This document shows, piece by piece, positions 1 to 7,860 of a DNA stretch of 64,000 nucleotides (its first letter is position 1; every line of letters starts with the position of its first letter). The stretch is from Paraburkholderia tropica (GTDB taxonomy: Bacteria; Pseudomonadota; Gammaproteobacteria; Burkholderiales; Burkholderiaceae), in assembly GCF_900109265.1 (NCBI RefSeq), contig NZ_FNZM01000005.1, positions 62,001-126,000 of the forward strand, written 5' to 3'. The notes under the pieces are model-generated. The model searched no databases and had not been told where the DNA came from. It saw only the letters and a list, made by a program, of their open reading frames with translations. A program made the position numbers and the translations under genes.

Positions 1-1122
1 CAGCCGCCGCGCCGGCTCCGGCGTGTTCGCATAGGCGTGCGGCTTGAGTTGCATCAGCGGCGCAGGCTGCCACGCGCGCTCGTGCGCGGCGGCAAAGCGC
101 TCGGTTTCCGCGCGGATCGCAGGACCGTCGTCGCTCGCGAAGGTCAGCGCGTAGACCAGATTGCTGTGCGCGCCCAGACTGCCCGGTTCGCAGCGGAGCG
201 CGTGGCGGTAGGCGGCGATGGCGTCCTCGATGCGGCCCATGCTCTTGAACACGTTGCCGAGATTGCTGTGCGCATTCGCGAAGCGCGTGTCGATGTCGAT
301 GGCGCGCAGGAAGTGCGCGAGCGCGTCGTCGAGATGCGCGAGATCGACGTGCACATTGCCGAGATTGTTCCAGGCGGCCGCATTGCCGGGATCAAGTTCG
401 AGCGCACGCGCGAGTGCGTTGCGCGCCTCGCCGTAGCGGCCGATCGTGCGCAACTGGCAGCCGAGATTTGTGAGCACGTCGGGCGAATCGGGCGCGAGCG
501 TGCGCGCGTGCTCCAGCAGAGTCAGCGCGTCGCCGGTGCGATGCAGCGCGATCAGCACGTTGGCCAGGTTGTTCCACGCGTTCACGCTGCCGGGATCGAT
601 GGCCACCGCGCGGCGCAGCGGCGCCTCCGCACGCGCGGCCTCGCCGCTCCCCAGCAGCAGGCTGCCGTAGTTGTAGTGCGCGGCCGCGTAATCTGGAGCG
701 AGCGTCAGCACGCGTTCGAACAGGGCCAGCGCGCGCGCCGTGTCGCCCTGCTGGGCGCACAGATTGGCGAGATTGTTCAGCGCGATCGCGAGGTCGGGCT
801 GAAGCGCGAGCGCGCGTTCAAGCGCGGCGATCGCGTCGGCCGTCTGCGTCGCCGGATCGTAGGTGAGCGCGAGGCTCACGAGGAAATGCGGATCGTGGCG
901 CACAGCGAGCGCGCGCTCGATCAGCGCGCGCGCCGCCAGCCGGTCGCCCGGCGTGGCGACGATGCCCGCCAGATGCAGCGCGTCGACGTCCTGCGCGTTG
1001 GCCGCGATCAGGCGCTTGCAGCGCGCGTGGGCGTCGTCGAGCGCGCCTGCGCGCCAGGCCGCGACGGCGTCGGCGAAGGTGCCGGCGGCGGAAGCGGGAT
1101 CGGTGAGATCGACGGGGTTCAT
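1..1122 (-). CDS. TPR protein, probable GT41-like (SPINDLY/OGT) glycosyltransferase, 3' end outside window
   Basis: The frame is open from the ATG at 1122 to the left edge (374 codons, no stop), so only the N-terminal part is present. The sequence is a run of 34-residue tetratricopeptide repeats of the form YGSLLL…A..PLRRAVAIDP / NAWNNLGNVHVDLAHLDDAL, about ten in tandem. The last visible residues (PHAYANTPEPARRL) resemble the linker that precedes the catalytic domain in SPINDLY/O-GlcNAc-transferase-like bacterial proteins, so a family 41 glycosyltransferase domain probably follows. Such proteins often sit near flagellar loci in this group and may modify flagellin; that role is inference. The start is the first ATG of the TPR frame; a perfect FliA-like -10 (GCCGATAA) lies about 100 bp upstream. 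Confidence 0.8.
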   Translation of the reverse strand, partial: MNPVDLTDPASAAGTFADAVAAWRAGALDDAHARCKRLIAANAQDVDALHLAGIVATPGDRLAARALIERALAVRHDPHFLVSLALTYDPATQTADAIAALERALALQPDLAIALNNLANLCAQQGDTARALALFERVLTLAPDYAAAHYNYGSLLLGSGEAARAEAPLRRAVAIDPGSVNAWNNLANVLIALHRTGDALTLLEHARTLAPDSPDVLTNLGCQLRTIGRYGEARNALARALELDPGNAAAWNNLGNVHVDLAHLDDALAHFLRAIDIDTRFANAHSNLGNVFKSMGRIEDAIAAYRHALRCEPGSLGAHSNLVYALTFASDDGPAIRAETERFAAAHERAWQPAPLMQLKPHAYANTPEPARRL

Positions 1123-1217
1123 GATGGACGGGCTGCCGCCGCCGGCATCAGCCGGGGCGCGCGATCTGACGGATAGGCAGAAGGTGAAGAAGGCGCGTGA
1201 AAAAGCGAATCGGCAAT

Positions 1218-1225
1218 TATCGGCA
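1218..1225 (-). promoter_or_regulatory. Isolated FliA-type -10 element upstream of the TPR gene (weak)
   Basis: The minus strand reads GCCGATAA, identical to the sigma-28 -10 consensus, about 100 bp upstream of the TPR gene. No TAAA-like -35 is present at the expected 15-bp distance, so this may be chance. Confidence 0.25.
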
Positions 1226-1280
1226 CCGTCTCGATTCAGACCACTTGACCCACATCAGCATCCCGGATTGCGCGCCCATG

Positions 1281-1321
1281 AAAAAACCGCGCGGCGCCTT
1301 CGAAAAGAACGCCGCGCGGTT
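1281..1321 (-). terminator. Rho-independent terminator of the ahcY–metF unit
   Basis: A 12-bp perfect inverted repeat (AACCGCGCGGCG at 1285–1296 with its complement at 1310–1321) is followed on the minus strand by a run of T (complement of 1281–1286). It lies 56 bp past the metF stop. Confidence 0.9.
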
Positions 1322-1376
1322 CGCGGATACAGCTTGAATCACCGCCTGTGCGCCGCCCGGCGCGCGGTTCGGACGC

Positions 1377-2207
1377 TCAGACGCCCAGACGTTCGCAGAT
1401 CGCCTTGCTCGCGTTGGCCGCGTTGAGCGTGTAGAAGTGCAGGCCCGGCGCACCGCCGTCGACGAGGCGGCGGCACAGGTCCGTCACCACGTCGAGGCCG
1501 AAAGCGCGGATCGCTTCGCGGTCGTCGCCGAAGCTTTCCAGACGCTTCGCGACCCAGCGCGGCACTTCCGCGCCGCACATTTCCGAGAAGCGCATGAGCT
1601 GCGAGTAGTTCGTGATCGGCATGATGCCGGGCACGATCGGCACGTCCACGCCCAGCTTGCGCGCGTCGTCGACGAAGCGGAAATACGCGTCGGCGTTGAA
1701 GAAGTACTGCGTGATCGCCGAATCGGCGCCCGCTTTCACCTTTTGCGCGAACGCTTCGAGGTCGTGACGCGGCGAGCGCGCCTGCGGGTGATATTCGGGA
1801 TACGCGGCCACTTCGATGTGGAACGCGTCGCCGGTTTCGGCGCGGATGAACGCGACGAGATCCGACGCATAGCGCAGCTCGCCCATCTCGCCCATGCCCG
1901 AAGGCAGATCGCCGCGCAGCGCCACAATGTGACGGATGCCGTGCGAGCGGTACTGCGCGAGGATGTCGCGCAGGCTGTCGCGCGTCGCACCGATGCACGA
2001 GAGGTGCGGCGCCGCGTCCACGCCTTGTTTGGCGATGTCCGCGACGGTGTCGAGCGTGCCCTGTTGCGTCGAGCCGCCCGCGCCGAAGGTCACCGAAACG
2101 AACCGCGGCTTGAACGCGAGCAGCTGTTCGCGCGTGGCGCGCAGCTTCTCGACGCCGTCCGGGGTCTTCGGCGGGAAGAATTCGAATGAGAGTTCGATCG
2201 GTTTCAT
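1377..2207 (-). CDS. metF: 5,10-methylenetetrahydrofolate reductase
   Basis: MetF reduces 5,10-methylene-THF to 5-methyl-THF with FAD and NADH, supplying the methyl group for methionine synthesis. The 276-residue product has the family length and hallmarks: SFEFFPPKT at residues 7–15 with the catalytic-type Glu9, FGAGGSTQQGT near 41–51 and the RGDLP flavin-site motif at 98–102. It is the last gene of a minus-strand group ahcY – small membrane gene – metF, fitting co-regulation of S-adenosylhomocysteine clearance with methyl supply. An exact 11-bp periodic repeat array lies directly upstream, and a strong terminator follows the stop. Confidence 0.97.
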   Translation of the reverse strand: MKPIELSFEFFPPKTPDGVEKLRATREQLLAFKPRFVSVTFGAGGSTQQGTLDTVADIAKQGVDAAPHLSCIGATRDSLRDILAQYRSHGIRHIVALRGDLPSGMGEMGELRYASDLVAFIRAETGDAFHIEVAAYPEYHPQARSPRHDLEAFAQKVKAGADSAITQYFFNADAYFRFVDDARKLGVDVPIVPGIMPITNYSQLMRFSEMCGAEVPRWVAKRLESFGDDREAIRAFGLDVVTDLCRRLVDGGAPGLHFYTLNAANASKAICERLGV

Positions 2208-2245
2208 GATGAGTGGGCCGAGGCGGCGAGCCCCGGCCTGGTCGT

Positions 2246-2294
2246 CAACTACATGTCAACTCGTCGTCAACTGGGCGCCAACTACGCGCCAACT
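2246..2294. repeat. Five-copy 11-bp periodic CAACT array upstream of metF
   Basis: CAACT starts at 2246, 2257, 2268, 2279 and 2290, exactly 11 bp apart, each preceded by GT or GC; the other six positions of each unit vary. The array fills most of the 96-bp gap between the membrane gene stop and the metF start, so it lies in the metF 5' leader if the genes are co-transcribed. Confidence 0.85.
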
Positions 2295-2303
2295 GCGCGT
2301 CGA

Positions 2304-2657
2304 TCAGCCGAGGCTGCGGTTGCCGAAAATCAGCGCCGACAGCAGCCACGACACGATGCTGTACAGGATCGAGCCGAAGAACGCCGACCAGAAGCCCGAC
2401 ACCTCGAAGCCCTTGAGCAGCGACGCGGCGAGCCAGAAGCACAGCGCGTTCACCACGAGGATGAACAGGCCGAGCGTGAGGATCGTCACGGGCAGCGTGA
2501 GGACAATGAGCAGCGGGCGCAGCACGGCGTTGATCAGGCCGAGCACCAGCGCCACGATGAGCGCGGTGCCGAAGCTGCGCACGTGGATCGACGGAACCAG
2601 CCAGGTGATGATCAACAGCGCGAGCGCGTTGATCAGCCAGGTCAGCAACACGGTCAT
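2304..2657 (-). CDS. Small four-TM membrane protein, phage-holin-superfamily-IV-like (PF04020 type)
   Basis: A 117-residue protein made almost entirely of four hydrophobic helices (VLLTWLINALALLIITWLV; ALIVALVLGLINAVLRPLL; LTLPVTILTLGLFILVVNA; SAFFGSILYSIVSWLLSAL). The charge-poor loops and the GLINAVLRPLL motif are typical of the PF04020 'four-TMS phage holin' family, which is chromosomal and of unknown function despite its name. The ATG at 2657 is chosen because AAGAGGA lies at good spacing and the conserved start is MTVLL; the upstream extension in frame is hydrophilic and unlike the family. It sits between ahcY and metF, an arrangement common in Burkholderiaceae; no role in methyl metabolism can be deduced. 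Confidence 0.8.
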   Translation of the reverse strand: MTVLLTWLINALALLIITWLVPSIHVRSFGTALIVALVLGLINAVLRPLLIVLTLPVTILTLGLFILVVNALCFWLAASLLKGFEVSGFWSAFFGSILYSIVSWLLSALIFGNRSLG

Positions 2658-2689
2658 GGTGAGTCCTCTTGCGTCGTGGTTATGTGGTG

Positions 2690-2721
2690 CGCCCGCGCGC
2701 ATCGATGAGCGCGCGCGGGCG
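2690..2721. other. GC-rich hairpin between ahcY and the small membrane gene
   Basis: CGCCCGCGCGC at 2690–2700 can pair with the GC-rich run ending at 2721, around a central ATCGATGA. No T-run follows on the minus strand, so it is not a standard terminator; it could be an mRNA-processing or stability element. Confidence 0.4.
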
Positions 2722-2839
2722 TAGTCACAGCATCGGGCTGGTCGCTTAAAGACGTCTTAAAAATAAGGGCCGTCTCGCTGCGGTTTTGTATCGACCCGTA
2801 ACAGTCAAAGCAGACAACGTCGAGTCGACGCGAATCGAC

Positions 2840-4258
2840 TTAATAGCGATAGTGGTTCGGCTTGAACGGACCGTTCTTGTCGACGCCGATGTACGAAGCC
2901 TGGTCGTCCGACAGCACCGACAGGTTCGCGCCGATGCGCGCAAGGTGCAGACGCGCGACCTTTTCGTCGAGATGCTTCGGCAGCACGTAGACCTTGTTCT
3001 CGTACTTCTGGCCTTCGCAGAACAGTTCGATCTGCGCGAGCGTCTGGTTCGTGAACGAGTTCGACATCACGAACGACGGGTGGCCCGTGGCGCAGCCGAG
3101 GTTCACGAGGCGGCCTTCGGCCAGCAGGATCACGCGCTTGCCGTCCGGGAAGATGATGTGGTCGACTTGCGGCTTGATGTTTTCCCACGTGTACTGGCGC
3201 GTCGAGGCAACGTCGATTTCCGAGTCGAAGTGACCGATGTTGCAGACGATCGCGTTGTGGCGCATCGCCTTCATGTGGTCATGGCCGATCACGTGGAAGT
3301 TGCCGGTGGCCGTCACGAAGATGTCGGCCTTGTCGGCGGCGTATTCCATCGTCACGACGCGGTAGCCTTCCATCGCGGCTTGCAGCGCGCAGATCGGATC
3401 GATTTCCGTGACCCACACCGTGGCGCCCAGACCGCGCAGCGATTGCGCGCAGCCCTTGCCCACGTCGCCGTAACCGGCCACGACCGCGATCTTGCCCGCG
3501 ATCATCACGTCGGTCGCGCGCTTGATGCCGTCGACGAGCGACTCGCGGCAGCCGTACAGGTTGTCGAACTTCGACTTCGTGACCGAGTCGTTGACGTTGA
3601 TGGCCGGGAACGGCAGACGGCCTTCCTTTTCCATCTGGTACAGACGGTGCACGCCCGTGGTGGTTTCTTCCGTCACGCCCTTGATGTGCGCGAGGCGCGT
3701 CGAGTACCACGCCGGATCGATCGCGAGGTGCTTTTCGATCGACTTGTACAGCGCGACTTCTTCTTCATTCGTCGGCTTGGCGATGACCGAGCGGTCCTTT
3801 TCAGCCTTCGAGCCGAGGATCAGCAGCAACGTGGCGTCGCCGCCGTCGTCGAGGATCATGTTGGCGAATTCGCCGTTCGGCCATTCGAAGATGCGGTGCG
3901 AGAACTCCCAGTATTCGTCGAGCGACTCGCCCTTGAATGCGAACACCGGCGTGCCGCCCGCGGCGATCGCGGCGGCGGCGTGGTCCTGCGTCGAGAAGAT
4001 GTTGCACGAGGCCCAGCGCACGTCGGCGCCGAGTGCCGTCAGCGTTTCGATCAGCACGCCCGTCTGGATCGTCATGTGCAGCGAACCGGCGATGCGCGCG
4101 CCCTTCAGCGGCTGCTGCGCCTTGTACTCTTCGCGCGTTTGCACGAGGCCGGGCATTTCGGTTTCGGCGATGTCGAGTTCCTTGCGGCCCCAGGCGGCAA
4201 GCGACATGTCGGCAACGAGGAAATCCTTGGCTTGATCTTGCGGAATTGCGGCGTTCAT
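2840..4258 (-). CDS. ahcY: S-adenosylhomocysteine hydrolase (adenosylhomocysteinase)
   Basis: AhcY splits S-adenosylhomocysteine into adenosine and homocysteine using tightly bound NAD, relieving inhibition of methyltransferases. The 472-residue product matches family length. Visible hallmarks: SLHMTIQT near 60, the NAD-binding GYGDVGKG at about 262–269, and the C-terminal FKPNHYRY tail. The ATG at 4258 is preferred over the adjacent GTG at 4261 because AAGGAGG sits at normal spacing only for the ATG. The gene is directly behind a SAH riboswitch, which explains its regulation, and heads the group with the small membrane gene and metF. Confidence 0.98.
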   Translation of the reverse strand: MNAAIPQDQAKDFLVADMSLAAWGRKELDIAETEMPGLVQTREEYKAQQPLKGARIAGSLHMTIQTGVLIETLTALGADVRWASCNIFSTQDHAAAAIAAGGTPVFAFKGESLDEYWEFSHRIFEWPNGEFANMILDDGGDATLLLILGSKAEKDRSVIAKPTNEEEVALYKSIEKHLAIDPAWYSTRLAHIKGVTEETTTGVHRLYQMEKEGRLPFPAINVNDSVTKSKFDNLYGCRESLVDGIKRATDVMIAGKIAVVAGYGDVGKGCAQSLRGLGATVWVTEIDPICALQAAMEGYRVVTMEYAADKADIFVTATGNFHVIGHDHMKAMRHNAIVCNIGHFDSEIDVASTRQYTWENIKPQVDHIIFPDGKRVILLAEGRLVNLGCATGHPSFVMSNSFTNQTLAQIELFCEGQKYENKVYVLPKHLDEKVARLHLARIGANLSVLSDDQASYIGVDKNGPFKPNHYRY

Positions 4259-4295
4259 CACGCCCTCCTTTCTAAAAGTGACTAGAAATTAAAGA

Positions 4296-4412
4296 CGTGA
4301 GCGCCGTTTTTCAGTGCGGTGCGTTCGTGGCATGAAAACCGCGAACTGGCCGTATTGAGCGCCTTCGAGCCTGGCGGATGGGTGACATCCGTCGCAACGC
4401 TCCTCGAAGACG
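4296..4412 (-). promoter_or_regulatory. S-adenosylhomocysteine (SAH) riboswitch
   Basis: The minus strand carries the SAH-riboswitch core: CGAGGAGCGTTGCGAC (complement of 4391–4406), a small hairpin (GGATG…CATCC), then CCAGGCTCG, which closes the first helix, and finally AACGGCGCTCACG (complement of 4296–4308), whose CGCTC pairs with GAGCG as the pseudoknot. This class is known to bind SAH and raise ahcY expression. A second copy of GGCGCTCA occurs right after the first helix. The element begins at the predicted transcript start and ends about 35 nt before the ahcY ATG. Confidence 0.92.
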
Positions 4413-4419
4413 AGGCGTG

Positions 4420-4425
4420 ATTGTA
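4420..4425 (-). promoter_or_regulatory. -10 element of the ahcY promoter
   Basis: TACAAT on the minus strand, about 8 nt before the first riboswitch helix, so the transcript would start almost exactly at the aptamer. No good -35 hexamer is visible at 17 bp. Confidence 0.6.
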
Positions 4426-4478
4426 GCAAATCGAGATGACTGCGGCGCGTCGGAAAGACAGGGACGCATTCGACCGGC

Positions 4479-5264
4479 TCAGCGCGTGGGCGTATTCAAC
4501 GCATCCGGCGCGATCTGCAGCGCGCGCAACTGCTGCACGCTGGCGCGCGCGTTGTCGAGCCAGGCGCGCGAGGCGCGCAACGTGGCGTCGTTGGCGACCG
4601 GATCGGCTTCGGTGTAACCGAGCTGGATGTTCAGAAAGCGCTCGGCGTGGATGCCCGTGTGCCAGTGCATGCGCACGCGTTTGGCGTCGATCAGGCGGCG
4701 CTGGCCGAAGATCTCGCGCAGCGCCCACGACAGCGCGCCGTCCTCGCCGCCGTAGCGTCGGAACAGTTCGTCGGTGGGAAAGCCGCCGAGCGCGAGCAGC
4801 ACGTTGCGGCGGATCACGAGGCTGCTCGGCACCGTGTTGCTGAGCACGGCCGCGAATTCCGCAAACTGGGGATGCCGCGTGAGGCGCGCGGGAAAGCCTG
4901 CGTAATCGACGTCGAGCCGGATCACCGCTTCGTGCGGATGCGCGTCGAGATGCGCGCGCGCGGCGGCGAGCGCGCCGGGCAGGTATTCGTCGTCGGCGTC
5001 GAGAAAGGCGAGCAGCGGCGCGACGGTGTTCAGCGCCGCCCAGTTGCGCGCGCGGGCCGGACCGGCGTTGCCGGGCATCTGCAGCAGCCGCACGCGCGCG
5101 TCGCGCAGCGCGTAGACGCGCACGATGGACGCGGAGGCGTCGGTGGACGCATCGTCGACGACGAGAATCCGGGTGGCTTCAGGCTGCGCGAGGCAACTGT
5201 CGAGCGCGCGCGCCAGCGTGGCGGCGCCGTTGAAACAGGGAATGATGACGGAGATTTCAGACAT
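4479..5264 (-). CDS. Family 2 glycosyltransferase
   Basis: The 261-residue product opens with ISVIIPCFNGAATL (residues 4–17), typical of GT-A fold family 2 enzymes. It has the nucleotide-sugar Asp motif VVDDASTD (35–42) and the metal-binding LDADDEY (88–94), then the conserved NAGPARARN segment. It should transfer a sugar from a nucleotide donor; donor and acceptor cannot be read from the sequence. The start at 5264 gives the canonical N-terminus; a longer in-frame start at 5381 would add an Arg-rich stretch with no family character. It lies upstream of the ahcY promoter on the same strand and could modify surface polysaccharide or, given the locus, flagellin (inference). Confidence 0.85.
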   Translation of the reverse strand: MSEISVIIPCFNGAATLARALDSCLAQPEATRILVVDDASTDASASIVRVYALRDARVRLLQMPGNAGPARARNWAALNTVAPLLAFLDADDEYLPGALAAARAHLDAHPHEAVIRLDVDYAGFPARLTRHPQFAEFAAVLSNTVPSSLVIRRNVLLALGGFPTDELFRRYGGEDGALSWALREIFGQRRLIDAKRVRMHWHTGIHAERFLNIQLGYTEADPVANDATLRASRAWLDNARASVQQLRALQIAPDALNTPTR

Positions 5265-5427
5265 GGAACGCAGCGCGTACTGGCCGCGGAAAACGCGGGG
5301 AATCGTGCGATGGTAGCCCCGTCTCAGAATCGCGGATCGCCGCGCGCTTGCGTCGCGGCGGTGCGGATCGTCGCAGATCAAATGCCGGTCGAAAAGGCGG
5401 TGTCGCGTGAAGCCGTCGCTCCGGATC

Positions 5428-6150
5428 TCAGATCGGCAGAAAGCCCAGCGCCGGTGCGAGCAGCACCATCACCACGCCCGCGATCATCATCGTCAGGCTC
5501 GCGACCACGCCTTCTTCGCTGCCCAGTTCGCGCGCCTTCGCGGTGCCCACGCCATGCGCCGCCGCGCCGAACAGCGCGCCGCGCGCAAGACGCGTGCGCA
5601 GCGGCACGAGCCCGAGCACCAGCTCGCCGAACAGCATGCCGCAGAGGCCGGTGGCGATCACGAACAGCGCGGTGAGATCGCGCGGCGCGTGGATCTTGTC
5701 GGAGACCGCGAGCGCGAACGGCGTGGAGACCGAGCGCGTCATCAGGCTGCGTTGCAGTTCGGGCGAAAGATGCAGCAGCTTCGCGAGCGCGAGCGAGCCG
5801 CCCACCGCCACCATGATGCCGACCGTCACGCCCACCGCGAGCGAAATCCAGTGGCGCTTGAGCAGCGCGCGGTATTCGTAGATCGGCACGGCGAACGCCA
5901 CCGTGGCGGGCCCGAGCAGCCACATCAGCCAGCGCGTGTCCTGAAAGTAGACCGGATACGGAATATGCAGCAGCAGCACGATCGCGCCCAGCACGACCGG
6001 CACCGCCAGCAGCGGCGTGAGCCACGGCGAGCGCACGCGTGCGTAGAGCGCCTTCGAGGCGAAATAAAGCGCGACGGTGAGGATGAAACAGCCCGCGGCG
6101 ATCAGCCGGGAGGCGTCGTCGGCGAACAGCGAAGCGTAGAACGTGTTCAT
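5428..6150 (-). CDS. lrgB: LrgB/CidB family membrane protein
   Basis: A 240-residue, multi-spanning membrane protein with the LrgB signature region SLMTRSVSTPFALAVSD and IHAPRDLTALFVIATGLCG, and the small-residue-rich AAHGVGTAKARELG near residue 200. LrgB-type proteins act with LrgA/CidA in holin-like control of murein hydrolase export or in small-metabolite transport (pyruvate or glycolate are reported for some homologues). It follows the lrgA-like gene by 58 bp on the same strand, so the two are a bicistronic unit, with a LysR-type gene divergent upstream. Confidence 0.92.
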   Translation of the reverse strand: MNTFYASLFADDASRLIAAGCFILTVALYFASKALYARVRSPWLTPLLAVPVVLGAIVLLLHIPYPVYFQDTRWLMWLLGPATVAFAVPIYEYRALLKRHWISLAVGVTVGIMVAVGGSLALAKLLHLSPELQRSLMTRSVSTPFALAVSDKIHAPRDLTALFVIATGLCGMLFGELVLGLVPLRTRLARGALFGAAAHGVGTAKARELGSEEGVVASLTMMIAGVVMVLLAPALGFLPI

Positions 6151-6208
6151 GACGGAATCATCCTTGCGAGACGGGCGGAATCAGCGAAAACGGAATGGCG
6201 GGCGGCGC

Positions 6209-6670
6209 TCAGGCGCGCGCCAGATGACGCGCATCGCGCACGTGGCGCACGCGGCGCAGCGCGAGACGGCGTTCGAGGCGCGCGGCCTGTTCGACGGCGA
6301 ACGCCACGGCCACCATCACCATCAGCGTGCCGCCGACCACCACCAGCGCGAGGCGCCAGCCGTCGGCGCGGAACAGACCGCCGTACTGCACGGCCGCCAC
6401 GGCGGCCGGGATGAAGAACAGCAGCATGTCGGAGAGCAGCCAGTCGGCGCCTGCCTTGACCCAGCGCGGCGCCACGCCGCCGCAGAACAGCAGCACCAGC
6501 AGCAGCACGAGGCCGACCACGCCGCCCGGCACCGGCAGGTGCACGGCGCGCGCGAGTTGATCGGCAATAAACCAGACGCCGGCGAGCAGCGAGGACTGCG
6601 CCGCGATCCGGCCAACGCGGGCGAAACCGCCGGAGTGCGGGGCGCGTGCGGAAGTGGTCGAGGCAGTCAT
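6209..6670 (-). CDS. lrgA: LrgA/CidA family holin-like protein
   Basis: A 153-residue protein with four predicted membrane helices and the LrgA/CidA core: LPVPGGVVGLVLLLVLLF, then VKAGADWLLSDMLLFFIPAAVAAV. The usual partner gene lrgB follows. The start is the ATG at 6670. The C-terminus has an unusual Arg-rich tail (ERRLALRRVRHVRDARHLARA). A TATACT -10 lies about 33 bp upstream on the minus strand and a LysR-type palindrome about 100 bp upstream, so the divergent regulator probably controls the operon, as CidR/LysR proteins do elsewhere. Confidence 0.9.
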   Translation of the reverse strand: MTASTTSARAPHSGGFARVGRIAAQSSLLAGVWFIADQLARAVHLPVPGGVVGLVLLLVLLFCGGVAPRWVKAGADWLLSDMLLFFIPAAVAAVQYGGLFRADGWRLALVVVGGTLMVMVAVAFAVEQAARLERRLALRRVRHVRDARHLARA

Positions 6671-6702
6671 GGCAAACCCTAAGTGACATCGGAATGGAAG
6701 TC

Positions 6703-6708
6703 AGTATA
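6703..6708 (-). promoter_or_regulatory. Candidate -10 of the lrgAB promoter
   Basis: TATACT on the minus strand about 33 bp before the lrgA start. It places the palindrome at 6751–6771 near -64, the usual activating position of a LysR-type regulator. No convincing -35 is visible, as expected for an activated promoter. Confidence 0.5.
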
Positions 6709-6750
6709 GGGTGCAGCGCAGCATAAATATAATGACTTACGATTATCCGC

Positions 6751-6771
6751 TGCATTCGAAATTGGAATGCA
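6751..6771. promoter_or_regulatory. Palindromic LysR-type operator between lrgA and the LysR gene
   Basis: TGCATTC-N7-GAATGCA is a perfect 7-bp inverted repeat containing ATTC-N7-GAAT, a classical T-N11-A LysR-type box. It lies in the only intergenic space between lrgA and its divergent LysR neighbour. Confidence 0.75.
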
Positions 6772-6823
6772 CCGGATGTGTGCGCACATGCGGCGCACTT
6801 GCAGCGTATAAGGAGGCAGAACC

Positions 6824-7768
6824 GTGGAATTGCGCGCCCTGCGGTATTTCATCGAAGTGGTGCGGCAGCAGAGCTTCACCGCCGCCGCCGAGCAGATGCA
6901 CGTCACGCAGCCGACCATCAGCAAGATGGTGAAAGCGCTCGAAGACGAAACCGGCACCCAGCTGCTGCTGCGCGACGCGCGCCAGATGGTGCTCACCGAC
7001 GCCGGTCGCATCGTCTATCAGCGCGGCCAGGACGTGCTCGCGGCGCACGCGCAGTTGCAGGCCGAACTCGCCGATCTCGGTACGCTCGGGCGCGGCGAAC
7101 TCACCATCGGCATTCCGCCGATGGGCGGGTCGCTGTTCACGCCCGCGATCGCGGCGTTCCGTCAACGCTATCCGAAGATCGAACTGAAGCTGTTCGAGCA
7201 GGGTTCGCGCGCGATCGAGGCGGCGCTGATTTCGGGCGAACTCGAACTGGGCGGCGTGCTGCTGCCCGTCGATCCCGAGCAGATCGATCTCCTGCCGATC
7301 TCGCACGAGGTGCTGTGGCTGGTCGCGCAGCGCGGCTCGCGCTGGGACAACAAGCTCAGCGTGCCGCTTGGCGAACTCGCCAACGAGCCGTTCGTGTTCT
7401 ACGGCGAGAGTCTCGCGCTCAACGACGTCGTGCTGAGCGCCTGCCGCACGGCCGGTTTCGCGCCGCAGATCGTCGGCCGCAGCGGCCACTGGGATCTGAT
7501 GGCGGCGCTCGTGCTCGCGGGCGTGGGCATCGCGCTGCTGCCCGCGCCTTATGTACGGCGGCTCGACGCCGCGCGCTTCACCTGCCTGCCGGTGACCGAG
7601 CCGACCATCACCTGGGACATGGCGATCGGCTGGAAGCGCAACGGCTATCTCTCGCACGCGGCACGCGCGTGGCTCGCGGTGGCGCGCGAGGAGTACGGCA
7701 AGCCGTCTAATTTCCTCGACGATTTCGTCGGCCCGCCGGGCCTGGAGCAACCGGCCGCTCAAGGGTGA
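6824..7768 (+). CDS. LysR-family transcriptional regulator, divergent to lrgAB
   Basis: A 314-residue LysR-type regulator: winged helix-turn-helix at residues 1–60 (ELRALRYFIEVVRQQSFTAAAEQMHVTQPTISKMVKALEDETG), then a periplasmic-binding-protein-like effector domain. It starts with GTG at 6824, supported by AGGAGG at 6811–6816. It is divergent from lrgA with a palindromic T-N11-A box between, so it probably activates lrgAB and represses itself. Staphylococcal and Bacillus cid/lrg homologues use a similar LysR regulator (CidR), but orthology is not demonstrated here. The effector is not deducible. Confidence 0.92.
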   Translation: MELRALRYFIEVVRQQSFTAAAEQMHVTQPTISKMVKALEDETGTQLLLRDARQMVLTDAGRIVYQRGQDVLAAHAQLQAELADLGTLGRGELTIGIPPMGGSLFTPAIAAFRQRYPKIELKLFEQGSRAIEAALISGELELGGVLLPVDPEQIDLLPISHEVLWLVAQRGSRWDNKLSVPLGELANEPFVFYGESLALNDVVLSACRTAGFAPQIVGRSGHWDLMAALVLAGVGIALLPAPYVRRLDAARFTCLPVTEPTITWDMAIGWKRNGYLSHAARAWLAVAREEYGKPSNFLDDFVGPPGLEQPAAQG

Positions 7769-7788
7769 GACGCAACGGACGAAGCATG

Positions 7789-7823
7789 AAAAAAGCCGCC
7801 CGGCTCACGCCGGACGGCTTTTT
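7789..7823. terminator. Bidirectional terminator between the LysR gene and the ompA-like gene
   Basis: A 12-bp stem (AAGCCGCCCGGC at 7793–7804 with 7809–7820, one mismatch) is flanked by A6 on the left and T5 on the right, serving the two convergent genes. Confidence 0.88.
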
Positions 7824-7860
7824 GCGCTGTTGCCGATGACGCTGACCGACGCGTCGCGGC

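Noticed and set aside
1437..2189. Plus-strand frame opposite metF
   Set aside because: Shadow of metF; composition is Arg/Ala-rich with no family match and no ribosome site.
2690..2721. GC hairpin as terminator of ahcY
   Set aside because: No T-run on the minus strand; transcription probably continues to metF.
2786..4285. Long plus-strand open frame opposite ahcY (about 499 codons)
   Set aside because: Arg/Val/His-rich translation typical of the antisense of a GC-rich gene; ahcY on the minus strand is certain. The same applies to the long frames opposite metF, fliF, flgE, flhF, flhA and others.
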